From Methanocaldococcus vulcanius M7 (GTDB lineage Archaea; AGJL01; Methanococci; Methanococcales; Methanocaldococcaceae): a stretch of 64,000 bases of DNA. The notes below the pieces were generated by a model. It was not told the DNA's origin and did not search any database. It saw only the letters and a program-made list of their open reading frames with translations. Below are positions 47,788 to 57,272 of this stretch, in pieces. The position numbers and the translations under genes were made by a program. Location: assembly GCF_000024625.1 (NCBI RefSeq), contig NC_013407.1:124001-188000 (forward strand), given 5' to 3'. Position 1 is the first letter of the stretch; each line of letters begins with the position of its first letter.

Positions 47788-48615
47788 ATGTTTGCTTATA
47801 AATTATTAGTTGATGAGCGAGGAAAGAGATACTTATTAAAACGAAATGTTGAAAAATTCGGAACGGATCTTGGAGTAGTAGATATGAAAGGCGTTGAAGA
47901 GGGCGTTGAATTAATATCTCACAAAGGCCATAAATTCTACTTAGTTGAGCCAACAATGTTTGATATATTAAAAAGGATGAAAAGAACAGTTACGACATTA
48001 TTACCTAAGGATATAGGATTTATAATTGCAAGAGCAGGAATTCGAGAAGGAGAAACCGTAGTTGAAGCAGGAACGGGCTCGGGAGCTTTAACTATGTATT
48101 TGTCCAATGCTGTTGGAAAAACTGGAAAGGTTATAACCTATGATATAAGACCTGAATTTGCCAAGGTTGCGAGAAAAAATCTCCTTAAAGTTGGGGCAAT
48201 TAAGAAAGGACAGAGAATTATAGGTTTAGATGAGGAATTTGACGATGAAGGAGAAATTGAAATAGAGAATGGATTATTTAATGTCATTCAAAAAATTGGA
48301 GATGTTAGAGAGAAAATAGACGAGGAAAATGTGGATGTTATTGTCCTTGATTTGCCTGATCCTTGGAATGTTGTTGAGAATGCAAAAAAAGCTTTGAATA
48401 GTAAAAGAGGCCGAATAGTTACTTATCTCCCATATATTGAACAAGTAAAAAAAACCGTTGAAAAACTTAAAGAAGAAGGGTTTTGGGACATCCATACATA
48501 TGAATTGATAGAAAGAGAAATCGAGATCTCAGAGAAAGGAGTCCGCCCATCTACACGAATGATTGGACACACTGGATACATAACCGTTGCAAGAGTTCCT
48601 CCTAAACAAATTTAA
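47788..48615 (+). CDS. trmI: tRNA (adenine-N1)-methyltransferase
   Basis: The 275-residue protein has an N-terminal FRK-type beta domain (to about 75), then a Rossmann methyltransferase with VVEAGTGSGALTMYLSNAVG (SAM motif I), VITYDIRPEF and VIVLDLPDPWNVV. Archaeal TrmI makes m1A57/58 in the T loop of tRNA. GAGGAGATAGGA precedes the ATG. It is the last gene before the CRISPR region. Confidence 0.93.
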   Translation: MFAYKLLVDERGKRYLLKRNVEKFGTDLGVVDMKGVEEGVELISHKGHKFYLVEPTMFDILKRMKRTVTTLLPKDIGFIIARAGIREGETVVEAGTGSGALTMYLSNAVGKTGKVITYDIRPEFAKVARKNLLKVGAIKKGQRIIGLDEEFDDEGEIEIENGLFNVIQKIGDVREKIDEENVDVIVLDLPDPWNVVENAKKALNSKRGRIVTYLPYIEQVKKTVEKLKEEGFWDIHTYELIEREIEISEKGVRPSTRMIGHTGYITVARVPPKQI

Positions 48616-48975
48616 CTTGTTGTTTGTTTTTATTTTTTTGTGTTTTGAGTTTTTAGTTTAGATTTTTGTTTTTTATTTGTTTTTAGTTGGTTTCTGAGGG
48701 TTGGTTTGTTTAATTGTTTCTTATATTTAGATGTGTTTGATTATGGAGTTTTTTTAGAGTTTTTAATTGTTTATAGTTGTTTTTAGAAATCCACGGTTAA
48801 TTAAGTGTGTTTTTTGTTTTTGTTAATTATTTATTGTTGTTTTTTAAATAAAAGTTTGAATTGTTTTGTTAAAAGGTTTATAAAGAAAAGGGGTTATCTA
48901 TGGGTAGAAATCTTATAGTGTAGAAAAATATAAATATTAGTAAAAACATTATAATGAAATAAGAAAGATTGTCCT
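48616..48975 (+). promoter_or_regulatory. Probable CRISPR leader, T/G-rich
   Basis: No gene is seen. The first 240 bases are strikingly T- and G-rich on this strand, with very few C. Closer to the array it becomes A-rich, with a TATA candidate (AAAAGGTTTATAAAG, about 48871-48885). Its location before the intact end of the array supports it being the leader. Confidence 0.5.
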
Positions 48976-49247
48976 ATTAAAATCAGCACGGATCGTGATG
49001 GAAACTGGAAAATCGGAGTAGTTTAGTGCGGTTAAGTAATATATTAAAATCAGCACGGATCGTGATGGAAACACAATTTTAGTTGCTGTTTAATACTATG
49101 TTTTTATAATAATTAAAATCAGCACGGATCGTGATGGAAACTGGAAAATCGGAGTAGTTTAGTGCGGTTAAGTAATATATTAAAATCAGCACGGATCGTG
49201 ATGGAAACACAATTTTAGTTGCTGTTTAATACTATGTTTTTATAATA
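48976..49247 (+). repeat. Tandem duplication of two repeat-spacer units inside the CRISPR array
   Basis: Bases 48976-49111 and 49112-49247 (136 bases each) appear identical: spacer 3 (49142-49178) equals spacer 1 (49006-49042), and spacer 4 (49209-49247) equals spacer 2 (49073-49111). This is a block copy at the leader end, probably by recombination between repeats. Confidence 0.95.
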
Positions 49248-49556
49248 ATTAAAATCAGCACGGATCGTGATGGAAACTGTTTTAGAAATGCTTCTTTTGC
49301 TTCTAACCTACACATTAAAATCAGCACGGATCGTGATGGAAACATATTTGTTCTATTTTTTCTAAATAATCTTCTGTTATTGTATTAAAATCAGCACGAT
49401 TCGTGATGGAAATTTCTTCTTTTCTTCTAATATTTTATCTGCTTCTTCTTTATTAATTAAAATAAGCACGATTCGTGATGAAAACTCATCTCTTTTTGTA
49501 TCTCCTACTATGTAATATTTATATTAAAATCAGGATGTAAAAAGATATTAAAATCA
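48976..49556 (+). CRISPR. CRISPR array, eight repeats plus degenerate end, no cas genes in the window
   Basis: A 30-base repeat (starts ATTAAAATCAG, centre CACGGATCGTG, ends GATGGAAAC) occurs at 48976, 49043, 49112, 49179, 49248 and 49314 without change. Variants follow at 49384 and 49456, and truncated pieces (ATTAAAATCAG at 49523, ATTAAAATCA at 49547). Spacers are 36-42 bases. The two variants have CACGATTCGTG, keeping the CACG/CGTG stem while changing the loop. The GAAAC end and decay at the right side set the direction left to right. The repeat resembles but differs from that of M. jannaschii. Confidence 0.97.
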
Positions 49557-49802
49557 TTTTTTATTGAGCAGTAATCGATCATAAAAGAGCCCTAACTTAC
49601 TAAGTTGACATAAATAGGACGATCTCTATATATGGTCCTTTTTTGATGTGTGTTTTATCAATAATAGTTTTTTAGACATGCATACTATTCATTGGCAATA
49701 GTATATATTTGCATAAATAAAACAATAGAAAATTAATAAAAAATTTAAAAGAGTAATGTCAATAGGAAATAGATATTGGCTAAAATCAACAGAGGTGAAA
49801 TT
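49557..49802 (+). promoter_or_regulatory. Region between CRISPR array and proS
   Basis: No gene is seen. A perfect inverted repeat, ATACTATT-CATTGGC-AATAGTAT, spans 49682-49704 and overlaps a TATA-like run (AGTATATATTTGC). It is a candidate operator or promoter for proS. Confidence 0.4.
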
Positions 49803-51170
49803 TTGGATTTTTCAGAGTGGTATTCTGATATTTTAGAAAAGGCAGGAATTTATGATGTAAGATACCCAATAAAAGGGTGTGGTGTTTATCTTCCATACGG
49901 GTTTAAAATCAGAAGATATGCGTTTGAACTAATAAGGAAATTGTTAGATGAAACAGGGCACGATGAAACATTATTTCCAATGTTAATTCCAGAAGATCTA
50001 TTGGCAAAAGAGGCAGAACATATAAAGGGATTTGAAGATGAAGTTTACTGGGTGACTCACGGTGGAAAAACCCCGTTAGATGTTAAATTGGCACTAAGAC
50101 CAACATCAGAAACACCAATATATTATATGATGAGATTATGGGTTAAAGTCCATACAGATCTTCCGATAAAAGTATATCAAATAGTTAATACGTTTAGATA
50201 TGAAACGAAACACACCAGACCTTTAATTAGATTAAGAGAGATAATGACATTTAAAGAGGCACACACAGCACATTCAACAAAAGAAGAAGCGGAAAAACAA
50301 GTTGAAGAGGCAATATCTATTTATAAAAAATTCTTTGATGTATTGGGAATCCCCCATTTAGTGTCAAAAAGACCAGAATGGGATAAATTTCCAGGAGCAG
50401 AGTATACGATGGCATTTGATACAATATTTCCAGATGGAAGGGTTATGCAAATAGCAACTGTCCATAATTTAGGTCAGAATTTCTCTAAAACATTTGAAAT
50501 TATATTTGAGACCCCAACAGGAGATAAAGATTTTGCATATCAAACATGTTATGGAATATCGGATAGAGTTATTGCTTCAATTATCGCAATTCATGGAGAT
50601 GAAAAAGGATTAATTCTCCCTCCAGTAGTTGCTCCTCTGCAAATAGTTATTGTTCCACTGATCTTTAAAGGGAAGAAAGAAATAGTTATGGAGAAATCAA
50701 AAGAGATATATGAACGATTAAAAGATAAATACAGAGTTTATATTGATGATAGAGATATAAGGCCTGGAAAGAAGTTTTACGATTGGGAAATAAAAGGAGT
50801 TCCTTTAAGAATCGAAGTAGGGCCGAAAGATATAGAAAGTGGAAAGATAACAATATTTAGAAGAGACACCATGGAAAAATTTCAAGTTGAGGATGAGCAA
50901 TTAGAGGATGAGATAGAAAAAACTTTAAATAATATTATGGAAAATATAAAAAATAAAGCTTACAGAAAATTTGAAGAATATATAACAATGCTTGAAGATG
51001 TAGATTTAGAAAAAATTAGAAAGATTTTATCTGAAAAAAGAGGAGTTGTGTTAATTCCATATAAAAAAGAGATATACAATGAGGATCTTGAGGAGAAAGT
51101 GGATGCAACTATTTTGGGAGAGACGAACTATAAAGGAAAAAAATATATTGCAATAGCAAAAACATATTAA
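49803..51170 (+). CDS. proS: Prolyl-tRNA synthetase
   Basis: The 455-residue class II synthetase starts [33 protein letters not shown] and has [15 protein letters not shown] (motif 2 area), [17 protein letters not shown] and the C-terminal anticodon domain ending in IAIAKTY, typical of archaeal ProRS. The real start is TTG at 49803, with GAGGTGA 4 bases upstream. The frame opens further up at 49776, but that part is not family-like. Methanococcal ProRS is known to also charge cysteine weakly in vitro. Confidence 0.96.
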   Translation: MDFSEWYSDILEKAGIYDVRYPIKGCGVYLPYGFKIRRYAFELIRKLLDETGHDETLFPMLIPEDLLAKEAEHIKGFEDEVYWVTHGGKTPLDVKLALRPTSETPIYYMMRLWVKVHTDLPIKVYQIVNTFRYETKHTRPLIRLREIMTFKEAHTAHSTKEEAEKQVEEAISIYKKFFDVLGIPHLVSKRPEWDKFPGAEYTMAFDTIFPDGRVMQIATVHNLGQNFSKTFEIIFETPTGDKDFAYQTCYGISDRVIASIIAIHGDEKGLILPPVVAPLQIVIVPLIFKGKKEIVMEKSKEIYERLKDKYRVYIDDRDIRPGKKFYDWEIKGVPLRIEVGPKDIESGKITIFRRDTMEKFQVEDEQLEDEIEKTLNNIMENIKNKAYRKFEEYITMLEDVDLEKIRKILSEKRGVVLIPYKKEIYNEDLEEKVDATILGETNYKGKKYIAIAKTY

Positions 51171-51532
51171 GTAATTTTTAATTTTTTTCAATATTAATCA
51201 CAAAAAAATAATTCGTATCAGATAACCTTATTAGACAAATTCAATTTTAAATATCTTAAATTAAAACAAACTAACGTAAATAATCAATAACTAAAATGTA
51301 AGTTTAATGTAATTTAGGGTTTAATGCAGGATGATGATATAAAAAATAAGCAATAGCATAATAATCCCAAATACGTTCATATAATAAAATCAAAACTATC
51401 TATTGACGCTACCACTTATAAAAGATAGGTAAAATAGTTTAGGAAGGTCATAAGTAAAACATAAAACAAAAAATAACTAAAAGATAACTATCAAATATTT
51501 AAATGTGATAATCTTATAGTCAAGGTGAAAAA
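51171..51532. other. Intergenic region before psmB
   Basis: No gene is visible in these 362 AT-rich bases. ACCACTTATAAAAGATAGG (about 51411-51429) is the best TATA candidate for psmB and would give a leader of about 90 bases. TATCT at about 51396 and AGATA at 51423 form a loose inverted repeat around it. Confidence 0.4.
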
Positions 51533-52204
51533 ATGGATACAATGAAAGGAACAACCACTGTCGGTTTAATTTGTGATGATGCGGTAATCTTAGCAACAGA
51601 TAAGAGAGCATCAATGGGAAACTTGATAGCAGATAAGGAAGCAAAAAAATTATATAAGATAGATGATTACATTGCAATGACTATTGCAGGAAGTGTGGGT
51701 GATGCCCAGGCAATAGTTAGGGCATTAATCGCAGAGGCAAGATTGTATAAAATGAGAACTGGTAAAAACATCTCTCCAAGAGCTTGTGCTACTTTATTAA
51801 GTAATATCCTACATTCAAGCAGGATGTTTCCTTTTTTAACTCAGATAATTATAGGGGGCTATGATCTTACAGATGGGCCTAAATTATTTTCCTTAGATCC
51901 ACTTGGAGGAATGAATGAAGAAAAAACCTTTACATCGACAGGTTCTGGTTCTCCAATTGCCTACGGGGTTTTAGAGGCAGAGTATGATAGGGACATGTCA
52001 ATAGAAGAAGGACTAAAATTAGCGTTAAAGGCATTAAAATCAGCAATGGAAAGAGATACGTATTCTGGAAATGGAGTTTCTGTAGCAGTTATTACAAAGG
52101 AGGGGGTTAAATTATTAAGTGATGAAGAGATAACTAAGTTATTAGGAAATGATAAATCAAAAACTAAGAAAAAATCTACAAGAAGAAGAAAGAAAAGTAA
52201 ATAA
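51533..52204 (+). CDS. psmB: Proteasome beta subunit
   Basis: The 223-residue protein has a six-residue propeptide (MDTMKG) that is cut to expose the catalytic Thr7 ([10 protein letters not shown]). Lys (TDKRAS) and [12 protein letters not shown] complete the site. It forms the inner rings of the 20S proteasome. The C-terminal tail is unusually basic ([14 protein letters not shown]). AAGGTGAAAA precedes the ATG. Confidence 0.96.
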   Translation: MDTMKGTTTVGLICDDAVILATDKRASMGNLIADKEAKKLYKIDDYIAMTIAGSVGDAQAIVRALIAEARLYKMRTGKNISPRACATLLSNILHSSRMFPFLTQIIIGGYDLTDGPKLFSLDPLGGMNEEKTFTSTGSGSPIAYGVLEAEYDRDMSIEEGLKLALKALKSAMERDTYSGNGVSVAVITKEGVKLLSDEEITKLLGNDKSKTKKKSTRRRKKSK

Positions 52205-52585
52205 TTCAAATAAATGAAGATCAATCAATAAAAATTTTGATAAAATGAAAAAATATAAAAATGAGTATGAATAATTATTTAAGTATTTTTTAGAACTACT
52301 ATTTATGTTTATAAATATAAATGGGATCATATAAAAACAATATTAACTAATATGAATAATAAAATAAATTATTACATCCTTTAAAATAATAAAAAGTTCG
52401 TAATTCCGTTTAATAAATCATTAATTAAAAATTATTAATCAGACATTAAATAAAATAATTAAAAAATTAAAATTTCAGAAGGGTTTCTATTTTAACATTC
52501 AAACTACACAATTTTCATTTTTTAACTTAACAATGTGTGTAATTTTCAATTTAAAACCATCTAAAAAGCACGGAGGAGGATTATT
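52205..52585. other. Intergenic region before fttA
   Basis: These 381 bases hold no convincing gene. TTTATGTTTATAAATATAAATGGG (start about 52311) contains TATA-like sequence. Near 52505-52550, ACAATTTTCATTTTT and GTAATTTTCAATTT form an imperfect direct repeat just before the fttA ribosome binding site. Confidence 0.35.
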
Positions 52586-54490
52586 TTGTCAGCAGAAGAG
52601 GTTTTAGAAAATATAAGAAAAGAGATAATAAAAAAATCACCAAAAGAGGCAAAAATTGTAGATGTTCAATTTGAGGGGCCCGAAGTGGTTGTCTATGTTA
52701 AAAACCCGGAAATATTTACAAACGAAATAATAAAAAATCTTGCAAAAGACCTCAGAAAAAGAATATCCATAAGACCAGATCCGTCTGTTTTAGTAGAGCC
52801 AGAAATAGCAAAAAAGAAGATATTTGAAATTGTTCCAGAAGAGGCAGAGATAACAAACTTTGTTTTTGATGCAAACACGGGAGAGGTTATAATAGAATCA
52901 AAAAAACCAGGTCTCGTTATTGGGAAAGAAGGGAAAACACTGGAAATGATAAAAAAAGCAATAAGATGGGCACCTAAACCAGTAAGATCTCCTCCAATAC
53001 AATCTGAAACAATAAAAGCAATTAGGGCAACACTTTATAGGGAGCGAGATGAAGTTAAAGAGATTCTTAGGAGAATAGGTAGAAGAATACACCGAGATAT
53101 TGTTGTTAGAGGGGATTATTGGATAAGGGTCTCTTTTTTAGGAGGGGCGAGAGAAGTCGGTAGATCTTGCCTATACGTGCAAACACCAGATACAAGAGTT
53201 TTAATCGATTGTGGAATTAACGTTGCCTGCGAAGATAAGGCATTTCCACACTTCGATGCCCCAGAATTTTCAATTGAGGACTTAGATGCAGTGATTATAA
53301 CTCATGCTCACTTAGATCACTGTGGTTTTGTTCCCGGGTTGTTTAGATATGGTTATGATGGGCCTGTCTATTGCACAAGACCCACAAGAGATCTTATGAC
53401 ATTATTACAAAAAGATTATTTGGAAATCGCTAAAAAAGAAGGAAAAGAAGTTCCTTATTCTTCAAAAGACATAAAAACGTGCGTTAAACATACAATACCA
53501 ATTGACTACGGAGTTACGACCGATATAAGCCCAACAATAAAACTAACCCTACATAATGCAGGGCACGTGCTTGGATCAGCCATTGCTCACCTCCACATTG
53601 GAGAGGGGTTGTATAATTTAGCTTACACAGGAGACATAAAATTTGAAACTTCTCGACTTTTAGAGCCAGCTGTTTGCCAGTTTCCAAGATTGGAAACATT
53701 AATCATAGAATCAACTTACGGAGCTTATGATGATGTTCTACCAGAGAGAGAAGAAGCAGAGAGGGAGCTTTTGAAGGTAGTTAGTGAAACAACAGATAAG
53801 GGAGGAAAGGTTTTAATTCCTGTCTTTGGTGTTGGAAGAGCTCAGGAATTGATGCTCGTGTTAGAGGAGGGATATAATCAAGGTATATTTAATGCTCCCG
53901 TTTACTTGGATGGAATGATCTGGGAAGCAACTGCAATACACACTGCATATCCAGAATATCTATCAAAAGAGATGAGGCAGAAGATATTCCACGAAGGGGA
54001 TAATCCTTTCCTATCGGAGGTATTTAAAAGAGTTGGAAGCACGAATGAGAGAAGAAAAGTTATTGATAGCGATGAACCGTGTGTTATTTTAGCAACATCT
54101 GGAATGTTAACAGGAGGACCAAGTGTTGAATATTTAAAACACTTAGCTCCTGATGAGAAAAATGCCATAATATTTGTAGGTTATCAGGCGGAGGGAACGT
54201 TGGGAAGAAAAGTGCAAAGAGGTTGGAAAGAGATTCCAATAGTTACAAGAAATGGAAAAACCAAGTCCATACCGATAAATTTACAGGTTTATACAATTGA
54301 AGGATTCTCTGGACATAGTGATAGAAAGCAATTAATTAAATATGTTAGAAGGTTAAAACCGTCTCCTGAAAAGATAATAATGGTTCATGGAGAGGAGAGT
54401 AAGTGTTTGGATTTTGCAGATACGGTTAGAAGGTTATTTAAAAAACAAACCTGTGTTCCTATGAATTTAGATGCAGTTAGGATAAAATAA
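52586..54490 (+). CDS. fttA: FttA/aCPSF1, transcription termination ribonuclease
   Basis: The 634-residue protein has N-terminal KH-type RNA-binding domains (about 1-145, with VIGKEGKTLEMI), then a metallo-beta-lactamase/beta-CASP nuclease. HAHLDH (240-245) is the metal-binding motif, and GHVLGSA, TGDIKFE and SGHSDRKQL are further motifs. aCPSF1/FttA cuts nascent RNA and ends transcription in archaea. The start is TTG, preceded by GGAGGAGG. The proS-psmB-fttA order matches M. jannaschii as I recall it. Confidence 0.95.
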   Translation: MSAEEVLENIRKEIIKKSPKEAKIVDVQFEGPEVVVYVKNPEIFTNEIIKNLAKDLRKRISIRPDPSVLVEPEIAKKKIFEIVPEEAEITNFVFDANTGEVIIESKKPGLVIGKEGKTLEMIKKAIRWAPKPVRSPPIQSETIKAIRATLYRERDEVKEILRRIGRRIHRDIVVRGDYWIRVSFLGGAREVGRSCLYVQTPDTRVLIDCGINVACEDKAFPHFDAPEFSIEDLDAVIITHAHLDHCGFVPGLFRYGYDGPVYCTRPTRDLMTLLQKDYLEIAKKEGKEVPYSSKDIKTCVKHTIPIDYGVTTDISPTIKLTLHNAGHVLGSAIAHLHIGEGLYNLAYTGDIKFETSRLLEPAVCQFPRLETLIIESTYGAYDDVLPEREEAERELLKVVSETTDKGGKVLIPVFGVGRAQELMLVLEEGYNQGIFNAPVYLDGMIWEATAIHTAYPEYLSKEMRQKIFHEGDNPFLSEVFKRVGSTNERRKVIDSDEPCVILATSGMLTGGPSVEYLKHLAPDEKNAIIFVGYQAEGTLGRKVQRGWKEIPIVTRNGKTKSIPINLQVYTIEGFSGHSDRKQLIKYVRRLKPSPEKIIMVHGEESKCLDFADTVRRLFKKQTCVPMNLDAVRIK

Positions 54491-54725
54491 TAAAATAATT
54501 AAAATATAATTAAATTAAAATATTAGAATAGTATTGATAAATGCAATATTACACAATTATGTATGCTAATATTCTATATTACGATTACAAGTGAGATTTT
54601 TTAATTTTTTAAATTTTTTATGTGATTAGATTTAAGGTTTTTATATAACAGAATAAATCATGCCAAAATAGTATATAAAATAAAAAATAAAATTAAAATT
54701 TATCATTAATTATTAAATTCAAAAT

Positions 54726-55496
54726 CTAAAAAATTGTCAATCCAAACAGATCCACAGCATTTTTATGGCTAACTTTATAGATCACTTCTCGATCTATATT
54801 TGAGAGTTTCATTTTTAAGACAGTCCTTGGAACTGCTAAAACATCTGAGGCATTAGAGGAAGAATCACTATTTAAAAGTATCTTATTTGAAAAATCCTTG
54901 TATTCTTTAATTATTTCAACCGCCTCTTGAGGTGTTAACTTCCCTGGCTGAACCGTCAATCCAACGTAAAGCTCTTCATCAATAACCATTTTTGTCGTTT
55001 GTTTATTGCAGTGTTCTATCACAATATCTTTATTTTTTAAGTTCAGAGTTGAGATCTCTTCTAAGATCTCCTTGGTTATTTCCTCCTTATTCCTTCTTGG
55101 TGTATGTATCACAACTGGCAAATTCAACTCCTCAGCTAAGGTTAACTGCTTAATAAATGCATTTTTTTCTTCTTTTGTTGCTTTTTCTAAGCCAATCTCC
55201 CCAATTCCAACAACCTTATTGTGGGTTATATATTCCTTTATTTTTAAAATTGCCTCATCGAGATCTGGTGGAATTGCTCTTGGATGAACCCCTACGCAGA
55301 TAAATAGATTTAATCCCACCTTGTTAGCCCTATCTACTTCTGATTTTAAAAGTTTTTCAACGTGCGATTCCCAGACCTCTAAACTCTTCATTTCATAAGG
55401 GTCATGGGCTAATGTTATAACTCCATCTAAACACATTGCCATTAACTCGAGGTCTTCAAGTCCTCTTGTATCAGAATGTATGTGGGTATCTATCAT
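54726..55496 (-). CDS. TatD-like metal-dependent hydrolase
   Basis: The 256-residue amidohydrolase-fold protein starts [21 protein letters not shown], giving the HxH metal site. [21 protein letters not shown] and [10 protein letters not shown] follow in TatD-like order, with IVIEHCN and LLNSDSSS. It is related to archaeal COG1099 proteins; the substrate is unknown. The ATG at 55496 has GAGGTGG upstream. Its start is 2 bases after the nitroreductase stop (55498), so the genes form an operon. Confidence 0.85.
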   Translation of the reverse strand: MIDTHIHSDTRGLEDLELMAMCLDGVITLAHDPYEMKSLEVWESHVEKLLKSEVDRANKVGLNLFICVGVHPRAIPPDLDEAILKIKEYITHNKVVGIGEIGLEKATKEEKNAFIKQLTLAEELNLPVVIHTPRRNKEEITKEILEEISTLNLKNKDIVIEHCNKQTTKMVIDEELYVGLTVQPGKLTPQEAVEIIKEYKDFSNKILLNSDSSSNASDVLAVPRTVLKMKLSNIDREVIYKVSHKNAVDLFGLTIF

Positions 55497-55497
55497 C

Positions 55498-56085
55498 TTA
55501 TACCACCTCTCTTCTTCCAATAGGCATTATTAACAGAGGATCTTCTTTAATATTTAGTAAATTTTTAATTTCTTCATCTAAAAAGGCCCCTACTGAAACA
55601 GTTCCAAGACCCAGTGATGTTGCAGTTAGGTAGATATTCTGAGCAACATGCCCTACTTCCATATGGACATACCTAACGCCTCTTTCTCCATAAACGCCCG
55701 TGGTTCTTTGATATTCTGCGGTTATTATTAAAACTATCGGAGCTTCCGCAATGAACATCTGATTTAATGAATAGAGAGCAAGTTCATAACCTATTTCTTC
55801 TTCAAGAATTTTTATTATTGAATGCCTTTCAGGATTATATTTATAAACTCCACTTTCAATATCTATAACATCTTTAACACTAACATATATCTCTAAGGGA
55901 TACGTCGCTCCTGCGGAGGGAACGGTTCTAAAACCCAACTCGTTAGTTATCCCATAGGCAGAAAATAGGATATGTGAGAGTTCTTCTACTGTTAAGGGAG
56001 ATGGGGAATATCTTCGAATAGACCTTCTTTTTATTAAAATATTTTCTAAATTAGTGGGCTTTATTGTCGGTAGAATAATTTCCAT
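55498..56085 (-). CDS. Nitroreductase/SagB-type flavin oxidoreductase
   Basis: The 195-residue protein has [63 protein letters not shown] and [10 protein letters not shown], the FMN-binding nitroreductase fold as in SagB/ThcOx dehydrogenases. No peptide-cyclising partner is nearby. It likely reduces a small substrate with a flavin. GAGAGGATATAT precedes the ATG. Confidence 0.88.
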   Translation of the reverse strand: MEIILPTIKPTNLENILIKRRSIRRYSPSPLTVEELSHILFSAYGITNELGFRTVPSAGATYPLEIYVSVKDVIDIESGVYKYNPERHSIIKILEEEIGYELALYSLNQMFIAEAPIVLIITAEYQRTTGVYGERGVRYVHMEVGHVAQNIYLTATSLGLGTVSVGAFLDEEIKNLLNIKEDPLLIMPIGRREVV

Positions 56086-56183
56086 ATATATCCTCTCGTT
56101 TAATTTATTTTTATAGTTTTAATTTTTGTAATATTTTACGTTTTCGTTTCTAATAATTCTTTTCGTGTTTTATCAATTTGTTA

Positions 56184-56717
56184 TTATTTGTTTATTATCA
56201 CTGTTTTTTTGTCATTTGAAGGAACTATTTTTATTTTTGCATCTTTAAAGTCCCTATATAGTGTTTTTCCCTCAAATAGTCGATCCAAAAATATTGCCAA
56301 CGCTGCAACTTCTGAGTGTGGCTGGTTTCCTATTGATATGTTATAATCCGCGAGTTCATAAATATCTTTTGGAACTTTTTCAGCTCCAATAACAACCAAA
56401 ATGTCCTTTCCATTCTTTAATTCATCTTTTATTTCATTTATTGATTCGTTTACATTTGCACCATACATTGTTAAATGCACTACTACACCTCTCTCCTTAA
56501 AATTTTTTACATACTGCCTCCATTTTTTCTCAACAGAAAATTCAAAATTTCCTCCCCAATTATTAACAATTTTTTCCACACTATTTTTAACGTGCTCATC
56601 TTCGGTTGTAAATATGATCTTATCTGCCCCAAGTGCTCTCGCAGTTAAAGCCACGTGAGTGGATATTCTTTTATCTCTTTCTCCTCTATGTCCTAATCTT
56701 AAAACTTCAACAGTCAT
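56184..56717 (-). CDS. trm56: tRNA (cytidine-56 2'-O)-methyltransferase
   Basis: The 177-residue SPOUT-class protein has [32 protein letters not shown] at the start and [20 protein letters not shown] at the knot. Trm56 methylates the ribose of C56 in archaeal tRNAs. GAGGG precedes two tandem ATGs (56720, 56717); the second has 5-base spacing. A further ATG at 56729 lies before the site. Confidence 0.93.
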   Translation of the reverse strand: MTVEVLRLGHRGERDKRISTHVALTARALGADKIIFTTEDEHVKNSVEKIVNNWGGNFEFSVEKKWRQYVKNFKERGVVVHLTMYGANVNESINEIKDELKNGKDILVVIGAEKVPKDIYELADYNISIGNQPHSEVAALAIFLDRLFEGKTLYRDFKDAKIKIVPSNDKKTVIINK

Positions 56718-56933
56718 CATTTCCCTCATTTACAATTATTGATTATTTATAATTCTAACAATTTAAAATAATAATGAAAAATAAATAAACTAAATATTAT
56801 TAAAATTATTTAGAATTTAATTTTATAATAAAATAATAAAATTATAATCATAAGATATATGAGGTAGTATCGAACAATCCACTAAAATCTTTACATAACG
56901 TTATATAATTACGTTCGCTTTTTGAGGGAGAAA

Positions 56934-57125
56934 ATGAACGATGGAGGTCATTTAATAAAGAAAATTAAAAGACGAATAATTAGTGGATTTACCATTTTAG
57001 GACTTGGTATTGGAATGATCTTTGGAAAACCAGTTGCAGGTTGTTTAATTGGATTAGGAATAGGGTTGTTGGTAAGTTCTTTTGTATATTGCATAGATAT
57101 TAAGTTAAATAAATCTCTATCGTAA
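56934..57125 (+). CDS. Small two-helix membrane protein
   Basis: The 63-residue protein has a basic N-terminus (HLIKKIKRRIISG) and two Gly-rich hydrophobic helices (about 17-34 and 37-54). GAGGGAGAAA precedes the ATG at 56934, a proper ribosome binding site, which supports it as a real gene. No family recognised. Confidence 0.6.
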   Translation: MNDGGHLIKKIKRRIISGFTILGLGIGMIFGKPVAGCLIGLGIGLLVSSFVYCIDIKLNKSLS

Positions 57126-57272
57126 GTTTGAAATGCTGTTAGAAGGTTTTTAATTTTAATTTTATTTTTATATTGATATTTCCTTATAGTTCAGATGTAT
57201 TCCATTTAATAATTAATATTAATAAGTTAATAATTCTTATATTATAACATTATTAATGTGGTTATATGTCTA

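Noticed and set aside
43000-54490. cas genes belonging to the CRISPR array
   Set aside because: All genes around the array are recognised housekeeping genes; none has Cas features.
56934-57125. Toxin or antitoxin role for the small two-helix protein
   Set aside because: It has no adjacent partner gene or antisense RNA signal; being small and hydrophobic is not enough.
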